From Leptolinea sp. UBA1437 (lineage in GTDB: Bacteria > Chloroflexota > Anaerolineae > Anaerolineales > Anaerolineaceae), in NCBI GenBank assembly GCA_002329625.1, contig DCTP01000129.1, positions 8,453-14,972 of the forward strand: a stretch of DNA of 6,520 nt, given 5' to 3'. The notes under the pieces were generated by a model that was not told where the DNA came from, searched no databases, and worked only from the letters and a program-made list of their open reading frames with translations. Shown here piece after piece: positions 1 through 5,567 of this stretch (positions within the stretch are counted from its first letter, which is position 1; each line of letters begins with the position of its first letter). The translations under genes and the position numbers were made by a program.

Positions 1-88
1 GCGGAGAAGGTGGGATTCGAACCCACGGTAGTCAAAAGACTACAACGGTTTTCGAGACCGCCCCGTTCAACCACTCCGGCACCTCTCC
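1..88 (-). tRNA. tRNA-Ser, anticodon CGA (reads UCG)
   Basis: Read on the minus strand from 88, the sequence folds as a class II tRNA. The acceptor stem GGAGAGG pairs with CTTCTCC (one G-T wobble), followed by discriminator G at position 2. The anticodon stem GCGGT/ACCGT encloses the loop CTCGAAA, giving anticodon CGA (plus positions 52-54). A long variable arm has a perfect 6-bp stem GTAGTC/GACTAC with a TTTT loop. The T arm is GTGGG-TTCGAAT-CCCAC. The long variable arm and G73 discriminator are serine hallmarks. The base at position 1 reads C and may be the first base of an encoded CCA; the rest lies outside the window, so whether CCA is encoded cannot be decided. Confidence 0.97.
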
Positions 89-104
89 ATTTCTTGCTTG
101 AGCA

Positions 105-131
105 ATTATACTACATGGAATCTTCTGTCCA
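105..131 (-). promoter_or_regulatory. Probable sigma70-type promoter of tRNA-Ser
   Basis: On the minus strand a perfect TATAAT (-10, positions 110-105) is preceded by TGGACA (131-126), five of six matches to the -35 consensus, with a spacer of 15 bp, shorter than the ideal 17. Transcription would begin about position 98, giving a leader of roughly ten bases before the mature tRNA 5' end at 88. The -10 match and its placement are seen directly; activity is inferred. Confidence 0.6.
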
Positions 132-180
132 TTGCAGTCCTTTGAATTCCGTCTCGTTTCCTGAAATTTGAGCCTTGTCT

Positions 181-186
181 TATAAT
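181..186 (+). promoter_or_regulatory. -10 element (TATAAT) just before the endonuclease III gene
   Basis: A perfect TATAAT lies nine bases before the ATG at 196. At 16-18 bp upstream no good -35 hexamer is visible (position 158 reads TTCCTG). If this element is used, transcription would start at about 192-194 and the mRNA would be nearly leaderless. That fits the lack of a visible Shine-Dalgarno sequence in front of this gene. It also argues against the alternative upstream TTG start at 175, which would lie upstream of the transcription start. Confidence 0.5.
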
Positions 187-195
187 AACAGCGAT

Positions 196-915
196 ATGGA
201 TGAATTATCTTCCTCGACACATGAGAATTTGCCGGTACATAAAGCCGCCGTGATTTATGATCGTCTGATTGAGAACTTCGGCGTTCCAAATTGGTCGAAA
301 ATGGCGCCTCTGGATGAAATGATCAACACGATTTTGTCGCAAAACACAAACGATCGCAATCGTGATTTGGCATTTGTGAGTTTACGTCACCGTTTCCCCA
401 CTTGGGAGGCGGTTAGAGATGCTCCAGCTTCGGAAGTAATCGACTGTATTCGTTCAGCCGGACTGGGGAATCAGAAAGGACCTCGGATTCAGGAGATTCT
501 CAGACAGATTACGGAAGAAACCGGCGGTTTGGATTTGGATTTTCTGAAGGGATGGGAGCCTGAACGCATTCGTTCCTGGTTAACCAGTTTTAAAGGGGTG
601 GGGATGAAAACAGCCTCGATCGTTATGCTTTTTTCGCTCGGCATCCCAGCTTTTCCGGTTGATACGCATATTTATCGGGTGACCGGCAGACTGGGATTAA
701 GACCCGCAAAAATGAGCGTCGAACAAACCCATTTACAGATGGCAAAACTGTTCCCGCCGGAAAATTACGGGACGGCACATATTAATCTGATTCTTCTCGG
801 ACGGCGAATTTGCTTTGCCCGTAATCCGAATTGCCCCGAATGCTTTCTGAATGATCTTTGCGATTATTATTTGGAAAAAGAATCAATCGTTCAAAAGAAC
901 GGGACTTCTCGATGA
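196..915 (+). CDS. Endonuclease III-like DNA glycosylase/AP lyase (HhH-GPD, 4Fe-4S)
   Basis: Base-excision repair enzyme of the endonuclease III (Nth) superfamily, which removes oxidised pyrimidines and cleaves at abasic sites; acts on DNA in the cytoplasm. The 239-residue protein (counted from ATG 196) has the helix-hairpin-helix segment FKGVGMKTAS, whose lysine (residue 138) matches the catalytic Lys of bifunctional glycosylases, followed by PVDTH with the catalytic Asp (residue 156). Near the C-terminus four cysteines spaced C-X6-C-X2-C-X5-C (206, 213, 216, 222) form the iron-sulfur site. The usual LLSAQATD motif reads ILSQNTND. Length is slightly above typical Nth (about 210). An in-frame TTG at 175 would add seven residues, but it overlaps the -10 element, so the ATG is preferred. 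The divergence from classic Nth means substrate preference (Nth versus another HhH-GPD subfamily) is open. The stop overlaps the next gene as ATGA. Confidence 0.9.
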   Translation: MDELSSSTHENLPVHKAAVIYDRLIENFGVPNWSKMAPLDEMINTILSQNTNDRNRDLAFVSLRHRFPTWEAVRDAPASEVIDCIRSAGLGNQKGPRIQEILRQITEETGGLDLDFLKGWEPERIRSWLTSFKGVGMKTASIVMLFSLGIPAFPVDTHIYRVTGRLGLRPAKMSVEQTHLQMAKLFPPENYGTAHINLILLGRRICFARNPNCPECFLNDLCDYYLEKESIVQKNGTSR

Positions 916-1289
916 AACTCGCCTTAATTCTGATTTTAATCGGCATTCTCGCATTCGGGATCTTGCGATATTTACGCCCGGTGATTCTTAAGAGAGTATC
1001 CCTTCCCGATAAATGGGATAAAACTTTAACCGTTGCGATCTGTATCCTGTTCCCGGCATCGCTCTTCTTCATTTTTTATTTTCTTTTCTTGGGAATGATT
1101 TCATGGTTGCCGGCTTCAACCGCTGAAACCGTTTGGATGAGCGATATCATTCTTATGATCAGTTTCGGAATTGCGGGAGAATGGCTTTTCCCGACAAAAA
1201 AGAAGGCAAATCTTTCATTGCTTTGTTTTTTTATCGGTTATGCTTTGCTTTGTTTATGGATCATCGGAAATACCGTCGGTACAGCCTGA
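912..1289 (+). CDS. Small four-helix membrane protein, function unknown
   Basis: I do not recognise this 125-residue protein. It is strongly hydrophobic with four likely membrane helices at about residues 2-19, 40-63, 77-94 and 100-121. A basic segment (LRPVILKRVS, then DKWDK) follows helix 1, and a KKK cluster sits between helices 3 and 4. Helix 3 contains a Glu at its end (GIAGEWLF, residue 90). No cysteine or histidine metal motif and no catalytic signature are visible. The ATG at 912 overlaps the stop of the endonuclease gene by ATGA, which indicates translational coupling. A TTG at 858 in the same frame is possible but would extend 54 bases into the upstream gene and break the N-terminal helix start, so it was not chosen. 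No strong Shine-Dalgarno is seen. The linkage to a DNA repair gene may only reflect cotranscription. Confidence 0.8.
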   Translation: MKLALILILIGILAFGILRYLRPVILKRVSLPDKWDKTLTVAICILFPASLFFIFYFLFLGMISWLPASTAETVWMSDIILMISFGIAGEWLFPTKKKANLSLLCFFIGYALLCLWIIGNTVGTA

Positions 1290-1300
1290 TCATAAGGGCT

Positions 1301-1311
1301 TAGAATAGAAT
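1301..1311 (+). promoter_or_regulatory. Candidate -10 region for the flavodiiron gene
   Basis: Two overlapping TAGAAT hexamers (1301-1306 and 1306-1311) lie in the 45-bp gap before the flavodiiron gene, each five of six matches to TATAAT. The only upstream hexamer at 17 bp is GGTACA (1278-1283), a poor -35. A start near 1313 would give a leader of about 22 bases that contains the ribosome binding site. The gap and the strong ribosome binding site make an independent promoter plausible, but read-through from the upstream genes is equally possible. Confidence 0.3.
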
Positions 1312-1323
1312 TAATTTGATTTT

Positions 1324-1330
1324 GGGGAGG
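1324..1330 (+). promoter_or_regulatory. Strong ribosome binding site (GGGGAGG)
   Basis: GGGGAGG ends four bases before the ATG at 1335. It is the best Shine-Dalgarno match on the plus strand of this window and fixes the start of the flavodiiron protein. The two genes upstream have no comparable signal, so the flavodiiron protein is likely translated more strongly than they are. Confidence 0.75.
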
Positions 1331-1334
1331 AATT

Positions 1335-2537
1335 ATGGAGCCGATTTCAATCGCAAAAGATATTTATTGGGTGGGAGTCAACGATAGACAGTCTGATCTT
1401 TTTGAGGGCTTATGGCCGATCACTCCAAATGGTGTATCTTTAAACAGTTATCTGATTTTGGATGAAAAAAAAGTCCTGATCGATCTGGCTAGCGATTTAT
1501 TATCCGAACATTATATTCAGATGTTGGAACAATTGATTCCGATTCAACAAATTGACTATATTGTCTTGAATCACCTTGAACCGGATCACACCGGTGCCCT
1601 CTTAAAAATCTCAAGCATGGCTCCGAATACAATCTTCTTGGGAACGGCGAAAGCAAAGGAAATCGTCGGAAACTTTTATAACCTTACCGAAAACTTCAGG
1701 GTTGTGGCAGACGGTGAAGAATTGAAAATCGGCCGCCATACTTTAAAGTTTGTTTCAATTCCGTTCGTCCATTGGCCCGAGACCATGGTCACTTATGACG
1801 AAGAAGATCAAATCCTTTTTTCCTGTGATGCATTTGGTGGTTACGGCGCTTTACCGGGAATCCTTTTTGATGATCAATGTGCCGATCTTTCATTCATGGA
1901 AGAAGAAGCGCTGCGATATTATTCGAATATTGTCGCGGCTCACAGTGCCCATACCAAGCGGGCGATAGCAAAATTGGTAAATACCCCCATACAGATGATT
2001 GCGCCTTCTCACGGATTGATTTGGCGAAGCCATCCCGAAAGAATCTTCGAGCTATACTCCAAATGGGCGAACTACTCCGACGGCGGACGCGAAAAAACAG
2101 CCACAGTTCTTTATGGCTCCATGTACGGGAATACCCGATTTTTTGCCGAGTCCGTTATCCAGGCTGTCGCACAAAAAGGGCTACCGGTTGAGGTATTCGA
2201 TATCAACTCGTCCCACATCAGTTATATCCTCCCTTCTCTTTGGAAAAATCAGGGAGTAATTATTTGCGCACCGACCTATGAAGGATCGATTTTTCCTTAC
2301 ATGATGAATGTTCTGTCGATGGCTAAGATCAAGAAAGTGATGAATCGAAGTGCAGCCTATTTCGGCAGCTATGCCTGGGGGAGTATGGCGAAAAAACAAT
2401 TCGAAGATTACTGCACCGAACAAAAATGGGATATGGTTGAAAATAGGCAATTCTTCGGAAAACCAAAGCCCGCGGATTTCGAAATGATTCCGGATTTTGC
2501 CGAACGGTTTGTAAAAGCCGTAGAAGAAGCGGTATAG
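1335..2537 (+). CDS. FprA-type flavodiiron protein (O2/NO reductase)
   Basis: Cytoplasmic flavodiiron protein that reduces O2 to water and/or NO to N2O, a detoxification enzyme of anaerobes. The 400 residues split into an N-terminal metallo-beta-lactamase-like di-iron domain (about 1-250) and a C-terminal flavodoxin domain (about 254-400). All expected iron ligands are visible: HLEPDH (H80, E82, D84, H85), H146 in FVHWPE, D165 in FSCDAFG and H226 in APSHG. FMN contacts are GSMYGNT (261-267), PTYEG (313-317) and the GSYAWG loop (344-349). There is no C-terminal rubredoxin or flavin reductase domain, so it belongs to the minimal class and needs an external electron donor, none of which is encoded nearby. 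Length and ligand spacing match the minimal class closely. After YYSNIV the protein reads AAHSAHTKRA, where related proteins usually carry a Pro; this is minor. Preference for O2 or NO cannot be told from sequence. A strong ribosome binding site supports the ATG. Confidence 0.95.
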   Translation: MEPISIAKDIYWVGVNDRQSDLFEGLWPITPNGVSLNSYLILDEKKVLIDLASDLLSEHYIQMLEQLIPIQQIDYIVLNHLEPDHTGALLKISSMAPNTIFLGTAKAKEIVGNFYNLTENFRVVADGEELKIGRHTLKFVSIPFVHWPETMVTYDEEDQILFSCDAFGGYGALPGILFDDQCADLSFMEEEALRYYSNIVAAHSAHTKRAIAKLVNTPIQMIAPSHGLIWRSHPERIFELYSKWANYSDGGREKTATVLYGSMYGNTRFFAESVIQAVAQKGLPVEVFDINSSHISYILPSLWKNQGVIICAPTYEGSIFPYMMNVLSMAKIKKVMNRSAAYFGSYAWGSMAKKQFEDYCTEQKWDMVENRQFFGKPKPADFEMIPDFAERFVKAVEEAV

Positions 2538-2548
2538 GTTCGTGATTC

Positions 2549-2860
2549 ATGTCTGCCACTTTTATCCGCCGGCAGGAAGATTTTATTTGTGAACATTGCG
2601 GAAAGCAGGTCAAGGGCAATGGGTATACAAATCATTGCCCTTATTGTCTTTACAGTAAACATGTGGATATCAACCCGGGGGACCGCGCCTCCGCATGCGG
2701 AGGGTTAATGGAACCCATCCGGGCTGAATTGCGAAAGAATGAAGTGGTTCTCACTCATCGTTGTCTGAAGTGCGGCTGCCTAAAAGTCAACAAAACAGCT
2801 CCGGAAGATAATTTTGATGAAATTTTGCGAATTATGCAAAATTCACAGAACACAAAATAG
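2549..2860 (+). CDS. RNHCP domain-containing protein (cysteine-rich, unknown function)
   Basis: A 103-residue protein matching, from memory, the RNHCP domain family, named after a conserved Arg-Asn-His-Cys-Pro motif and without a known function. Here the motif reads TNHCP (27-31), with Thr in place of the eponymous Arg, in the context TNHCPYCLYSKHVD, followed by PGDR and a CGG-M-P segment, all family hallmarks. Cysteines in CEHC (14, 17), CPYC (30, 33), C50 and CLKCGC (72, 75, 77) look like zinc-ribbon style metal ligands; metal binding is inferred. The C-terminal EDNFDEILR matches the acidic end usual in the family. The gene begins 11 bases after the flavodiiron stop with only a weak Shine-Dalgarno, so it is probably cotranscribed with it. 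A role linked to oxygen or nitrosative stress is suggested by position only. Confidence 0.85.
   Translation: MSATFIRRQEDFICEHCGKQVKGNGYTNHCPYCLYSKHVDINPGDRASACGGLMEPIRAELRKNEVVLTHRCLKCGCLKVNKTAPEDNFDEILRIMQNSQNTK
2688..2703. repeat. Perfect 16-bp palindrome inside the RNHCP gene
   Basis: CCTCCGCATGCGGAGG reads identically on both strands. It lies over the codons for R46 to G52, including C50, of the RNHCP protein. It could form a hairpin in the mRNA or be a dyad binding site, but it lies mid-gene, has no T-run after it, and part of it is constrained by the conserved Cys-Gly-Gly, so chance is a fair explanation. Confidence 0.6.
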
Positions 2861-2887
2861 ATTACATATGGATAAGTACAAAAAGAG
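2861..2887. other. 27-bp convergent intergenic gap
   Basis: The two operons converge here. The gap is A/T-rich with a weak AAAGA/TCTTT dyad (2882-2886 and 2896-2900) but no G/C-rich stem plus T-run on either strand. No convincing intrinsic terminator is seen, so transcripts may overlap or end by another mechanism such as Rho. Confidence 0.5.
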
Positions 2888-3802
2888 CTATAACATCTTT
2901 CGCAGTTGATCTTGCATGAATTGTTCGTGATTCATCGCAAAATTGCCGGTCACTGTTTGCCCTCCCGCCACATTACCGACCACTACCGCTCCGAGACTGA
3001 TGCGGGAATGATCATCCACTTTCACTTCACTGGAGATAGTCGCATTCGGACCAACCCAAACGTCGTTACCTATTTCGGCGGAACCGCCAATACACGCACA
3101 AGCGGCGATCAGATTCCGCTGCCCTATTTTGACCCCGTGAGCAACATGTACCAGACTCTCGATCTTCGTATCGTCCCCGATAACCGTGTCATCCCACGGA
3201 AACAGGGAACGGGAAACGTTACAGTTATATTGGATTTCGACATTTTTCCCGATCACTAACCCGCCACAATGAGTCACCGGTAAAATCCCGCCGTCATCCG
3301 TTCGGATGAACTCCAATCCAGTCCCGCCGAGAATGGTCCCAGATCGAATAATACTGTTATCACCGATTTGCACATTCGCATGAATCCGGACAAAAGGTTC
3401 GATAATGGCGTTGTCCCCGATGATGATATTTTCCGAATCCAGTATCGCATCGGCGGAAATAGCAGCATTCCTGCCGATTTTTACGGGAAATACTCCTCGC
3501 AGATAACCATCCGAAATATCTCCTTTGGCTAATTCATTGTGAAACTTAAAAAAGCCGACTCGGATATTTTCACAGGTACATATTCCTTTTCCACTTGCCC
3601 GAATCAAATCGGATGCCGCCAATTCCGGCGGGCAGAGGATACAGCTGACATCGGGGTTGCGAACCGCGGTTTTCAGATATTTTTCGTTTCCGGCAAACGT
3701 CAGAATGGGAACGGAGGGTCGAGCCCCGCACAAACCCAAAGAAAGGAATTCGCCGTCCCGAATTACCTGCCAATCAGCCATCGGAATTTCGCTGAGTTTC
3801 AT
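2888..3802 (-). CDS. LpxD-like hexapeptide-repeat N-acyltransferase
   Basis: Left-handed beta-helix acyltransferase resembling LpxD (UDP-3-O-acylglucosamine N-acyltransferase), which transfers an acyl group to the 2-amino group of a UDP-sugar. From ATG 3802 it has 304 residues, close to LpxD length (about 340). The N-terminal region (1-100) is a separate, poorly conserved uridine-binding-like domain. From about 105 to 285 run imperfect hexapeptide repeats (IGRNAAI, IGDNAII, IGDNSII, IGKNVEI, IGDDTKI, IGQRNLI, IGNDVWV). H222 in VAHGVKIG aligns with the catalytic His of LpxD, and the C-terminal VTGNFAMNHEQF matches the family's VTGxPA end. The start is fixed by GTGGAG five bases before the ATG; a longer reading from 3847 would overlap the preceding gene by 49 bases. 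The first ATG overlaps the preceding stop by ATGA. Whether it acts on lipid A precursors or on another UDP-amino sugar cannot be told; the glycan-like neighbours, not other lpx genes, favour the latter. Last gene of the operon. Confidence 0.8.
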   Translation of the reverse strand: MKLSEIPMADWQVIRDGEFLSLGLCGARPSVPILTFAGNEKYLKTAVRNPDVSCILCPPELAASDLIRASGKGICTCENIRVGFFKFHNELAKGDISDGYLRGVFPVKIGRNAAISADAILDSENIIIGDNAIIEPFVRIHANVQIGDNSIIRSGTILGGTGLEFIRTDDGGILPVTHCGGLVIGKNVEIQYNCNVSRSLFPWDDTVIGDDTKIESLVHVAHGVKIGQRNLIAACACIGGSAEIGNDVWVGPNATISSEVKVDDHSRISLGAVVVGNVAGGQTVTGNFAMNHEQFMQDQLRKML

Positions 3803-4518
3803 AAATTCTCCACGTGATCGAAAGCAAAATAGTTCTCGCGCCCGCATTCAACAACTTGTTTCAGAAAAGCCCGTGCTCCGATCTGCTGGTTGCGGTTGAC
3901 ATGTTTTATCAGCTGGGAATATTCCCTTTGAAAAGGTTTGGCATCCAAATAGCGATTCATATTCTCGGTATTTAAAAATAAATGGATGGGATGAAAATTA
4001 AATACTTTTAGACCGTTCCCCGAAGACAAAATATGTGCGGATGCCGTTTCCCCTGCATTTTCCGAGCAATATGCATCATCTTCATAGAAATAGGGAATAC
4101 GTAGCAATCCGCAGAAATGCCGAAAAGGTTTCAGCTCGATTCCGGAACTGAAGGGAATAAACAAATTGAGATCGCGAGTTATCCCCTGTGCTTTAAAAGC
4201 CTCCAAAATCGCCGTTGAATCGATCAATCCATGAGAACGTGCGCTGACCGCTTCAGGTACAATCTTCTTGATTTCGCCGATGACGGATAAATAATCCCGA
4301 TCAGCGTGATTCTGCAACAAAGGATAAAAATTCGGATGAATTCCCAAGCGGATGAGCGGATGGTCACGCATTACTCCCAGCAATTTCGTCTCATGAGTGA
4401 TAAAAATCGTTACCGGAACTTGCAATTCGTCAATCAAAGTCAGTGAATCCAAAAGGACATCGTCGTCAGCCCAATCGGTATCCATTGTCAGAAAGATTGT
4501 TTTGGAAATATCGGTCAT
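3799..4518 (-). CDS. Polysaccharide deacetylase-type protein, WbmS-like
   Basis: A 239-residue protein with the fold signature of NodB/carbohydrate-esterase-4-like enzymes, divergent from the classic family. It begins TIFLTMDTDWADD, with an acidic motif (D13, D15) at the place of the metal-binding Asp. The segment LGIHPNFYP (H61, P62, N63) stands where a metal-binding His is expected, RSHG (94-97) resembles the later motif, and FNFHPIHLFLN (173-183) supplies a further His. No full CE4 His-x3-His motif is visible. By recall this pattern is that of the polysaccharide deacetylase WbmS family found in O-antigen loci; the family name is less certain than the fold. Likely role: removing or exposing an acetyl group on a sugar of a surface glycan, or a sugar-handling function. 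Its ATG overlaps the upstream stop as TAATG and TTGGAGAAG precedes it; its stop overlaps the acyltransferase start by ATGA. Confidence 0.7.
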   Translation of the reverse strand: MTDISKTIFLTMDTDWADDDVLLDSLTLIDELQVPVTIFITHETKLLGVMRDHPLIRLGIHPNFYPLLQNHADRDYLSVIGEIKKIVPEAVSARSHGLIDSTAILEAFKAQGITRDLNLFIPFSSGIELKPFRHFCGLLRIPYFYEDDAYCSENAGETASAHILSSGNGLKVFNFHPIHLFLNTENMNRYLDAKPFQREYSQLIKHVNRNQQIGARAFLKQVVECGRENYFAFDHVENL

Positions 4519-5564
4519 TACCGCTTCTCCAAGAAAATTTCATCCAGACCCCGTAAAATCGTCCCTTCTTTATAAGCGAAATGAGGCTCGATTTCTTCGT
4601 TTAATAAATATTTCCGGATCATGAGATCCGGTTCATTGTATCCGACCATCGCCCGAAAAGATGAGGTTCCTGAATATCGCGGATTGATTTCAAAAACATA
4701 GGCTTTTCCGTCTACAAAGCGTAACTGAATATTTATCGCCGAACGAGTCCCCAATTTCAACGCAATTTCTTCGCACTGAGAAGTAACTTCGGGAAATCGC
4801 CCGATTTCACCCTGTGTAATGCCATTACTGAGCACCAGCATCTCTCCGGTATAACGGCTGCGAATCTTTAGTCGATTGCTCAAAGCGGATAAAATATTCC
4901 TTTTCACAGCAATCGAATTGATCAGATTCCCTTCCATATCGCAGAGGACGCCAACCGTGTACTCACTATCCGCATCGCCGACATATTGCTGAACAATAAA
5001 TTCCGAATAAATATTCAGCATCCAGTAACCGAATAACTCCAATTCTTTTTTGTCCTGAGCAATGAAGCTATTTGCCGATCCGCCTCCACCCACCGAAGGT
5101 TTCAGAACCAGCGGGAATATATCGACGGATTGCAAGTCCTCAGGGTTTCGAATGGTCCATGTTTGCGGGAAATAAAAACCGTTTTCTTTCAAAAATGACA
5201 TCGTCTTTGATTTATCCAGACAAAGATCGATGACGGATTTCGGATTCATCGGCAAAAAGATGCCCTCAGCTCGAATTTCATCCTGAAACTCGCTGATCCG
5301 TTTCAACTCCGGTTCCGATCCGGTAAACAGTACTTGGATATGGTTTTTTTTACAAGTGTCCATCAGAACGGAAATATAATCGGGATCGACAGCCGGCGGA
5401 AGAATGACCCGTTCATCCGCCATATACAACCCTTTGGATAAAGGCGTTATATCCGCACCGATCAGATGATAAGGTGTCTCAGCCAGCTTTAAAGCTTTCA
5501 ATAACTGTTCGCCGTTACCGCCACCGCCGACACCCGTGACCATTACTCTGATTTTATCCGTCAT
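4518..5564 (-). CDS. Stand-alone ATP-grasp ligase (carbamoyl-phosphate synthase-like fold)
   Basis: A 348-residue ATP-grasp enzyme, the class that uses ATP to activate a carboxylate as an acylphosphate and join it to an amine or similar group. The N-terminal nucleotide-binding-like domain starts with a glycine-rich GVGGGGNGEQ (11-20). The ATP-grasp core follows: PLVLKPSVGGGGSA (151-164, phosphate-binding loop, K155), EFIVQQYVGDADSEYTV (188-204) and FEINPRYSG (291-299) with the metal-binding E292 and N294. It is shorter than biotin carboxylase, has no partner domain and most resembles the CarB-type ATP-grasp proteins of polysaccharide and natural-product loci. The substrate cannot be named. 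In this operon it would suit joining an amino acid or other acid to a sugar amine. The start is preceded by AAAGGA eight bases away. Three bases (CGC) separate it from the upstream stop. Confidence 0.85.
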   Translation of the reverse strand: MTDKIRVMVTGVGGGGNGEQLLKALKLAETPYHLIGADITPLSKGLYMADERVILPPAVDPDYISVLMDTCKKNHIQVLFTGSEPELKRISEFQDEIRAEGIFLPMNPKSVIDLCLDKSKTMSFLKENGFYFPQTWTIRNPEDLQSVDIFPLVLKPSVGGGGSANSFIAQDKKELELFGYWMLNIYSEFIVQQYVGDADSEYTVGVLCDMEGNLINSIAVKRNILSALSNRLKIRSRYTGEMLVLSNGITQGEIGRFPEVTSQCEEIALKLGTRSAINIQLRFVDGKAYVFEINPRYSGTSSFRAMVGYNEPDLMIRKYLLNEEIEPHFAYKEGTILRGLDEIFLEKR

Positions 5565-5567
5565 GCG

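Noticed and set aside
1..88. tRNA-Ser as an integration site for a mobile element
   Set aside because: The 3' end of the tRNA faces out of the window, and inside the window there is no integrase, direct repeat or duplicated tRNA end.
32..289. Open frame on the minus strand across the tRNA and upstream region
   Set aside because: It runs through the tRNA-Ser gene and the start of the endonuclease gene in antisense, has low-complexity basic composition and no recognisable motif.
858..911. TTG start at 858 for the membrane protein
   Set aside because: It would place a charged extension before the first membrane helix and overlap the upstream gene by 58 bases; the ATGA at 912 is the natural start.
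2861..2900. Intrinsic terminator between the converging operons
   Set aside because: Only a 5-bp A/T-rich dyad is present; it is too weak and lacks a proper T-run in either direction.
2906..3259. Long plus-strand frame opposite the acyltransferase
   Set aside because: It is the antisense shadow of a gene with clear hexapeptide repeats and has no domain or ribosome binding site.
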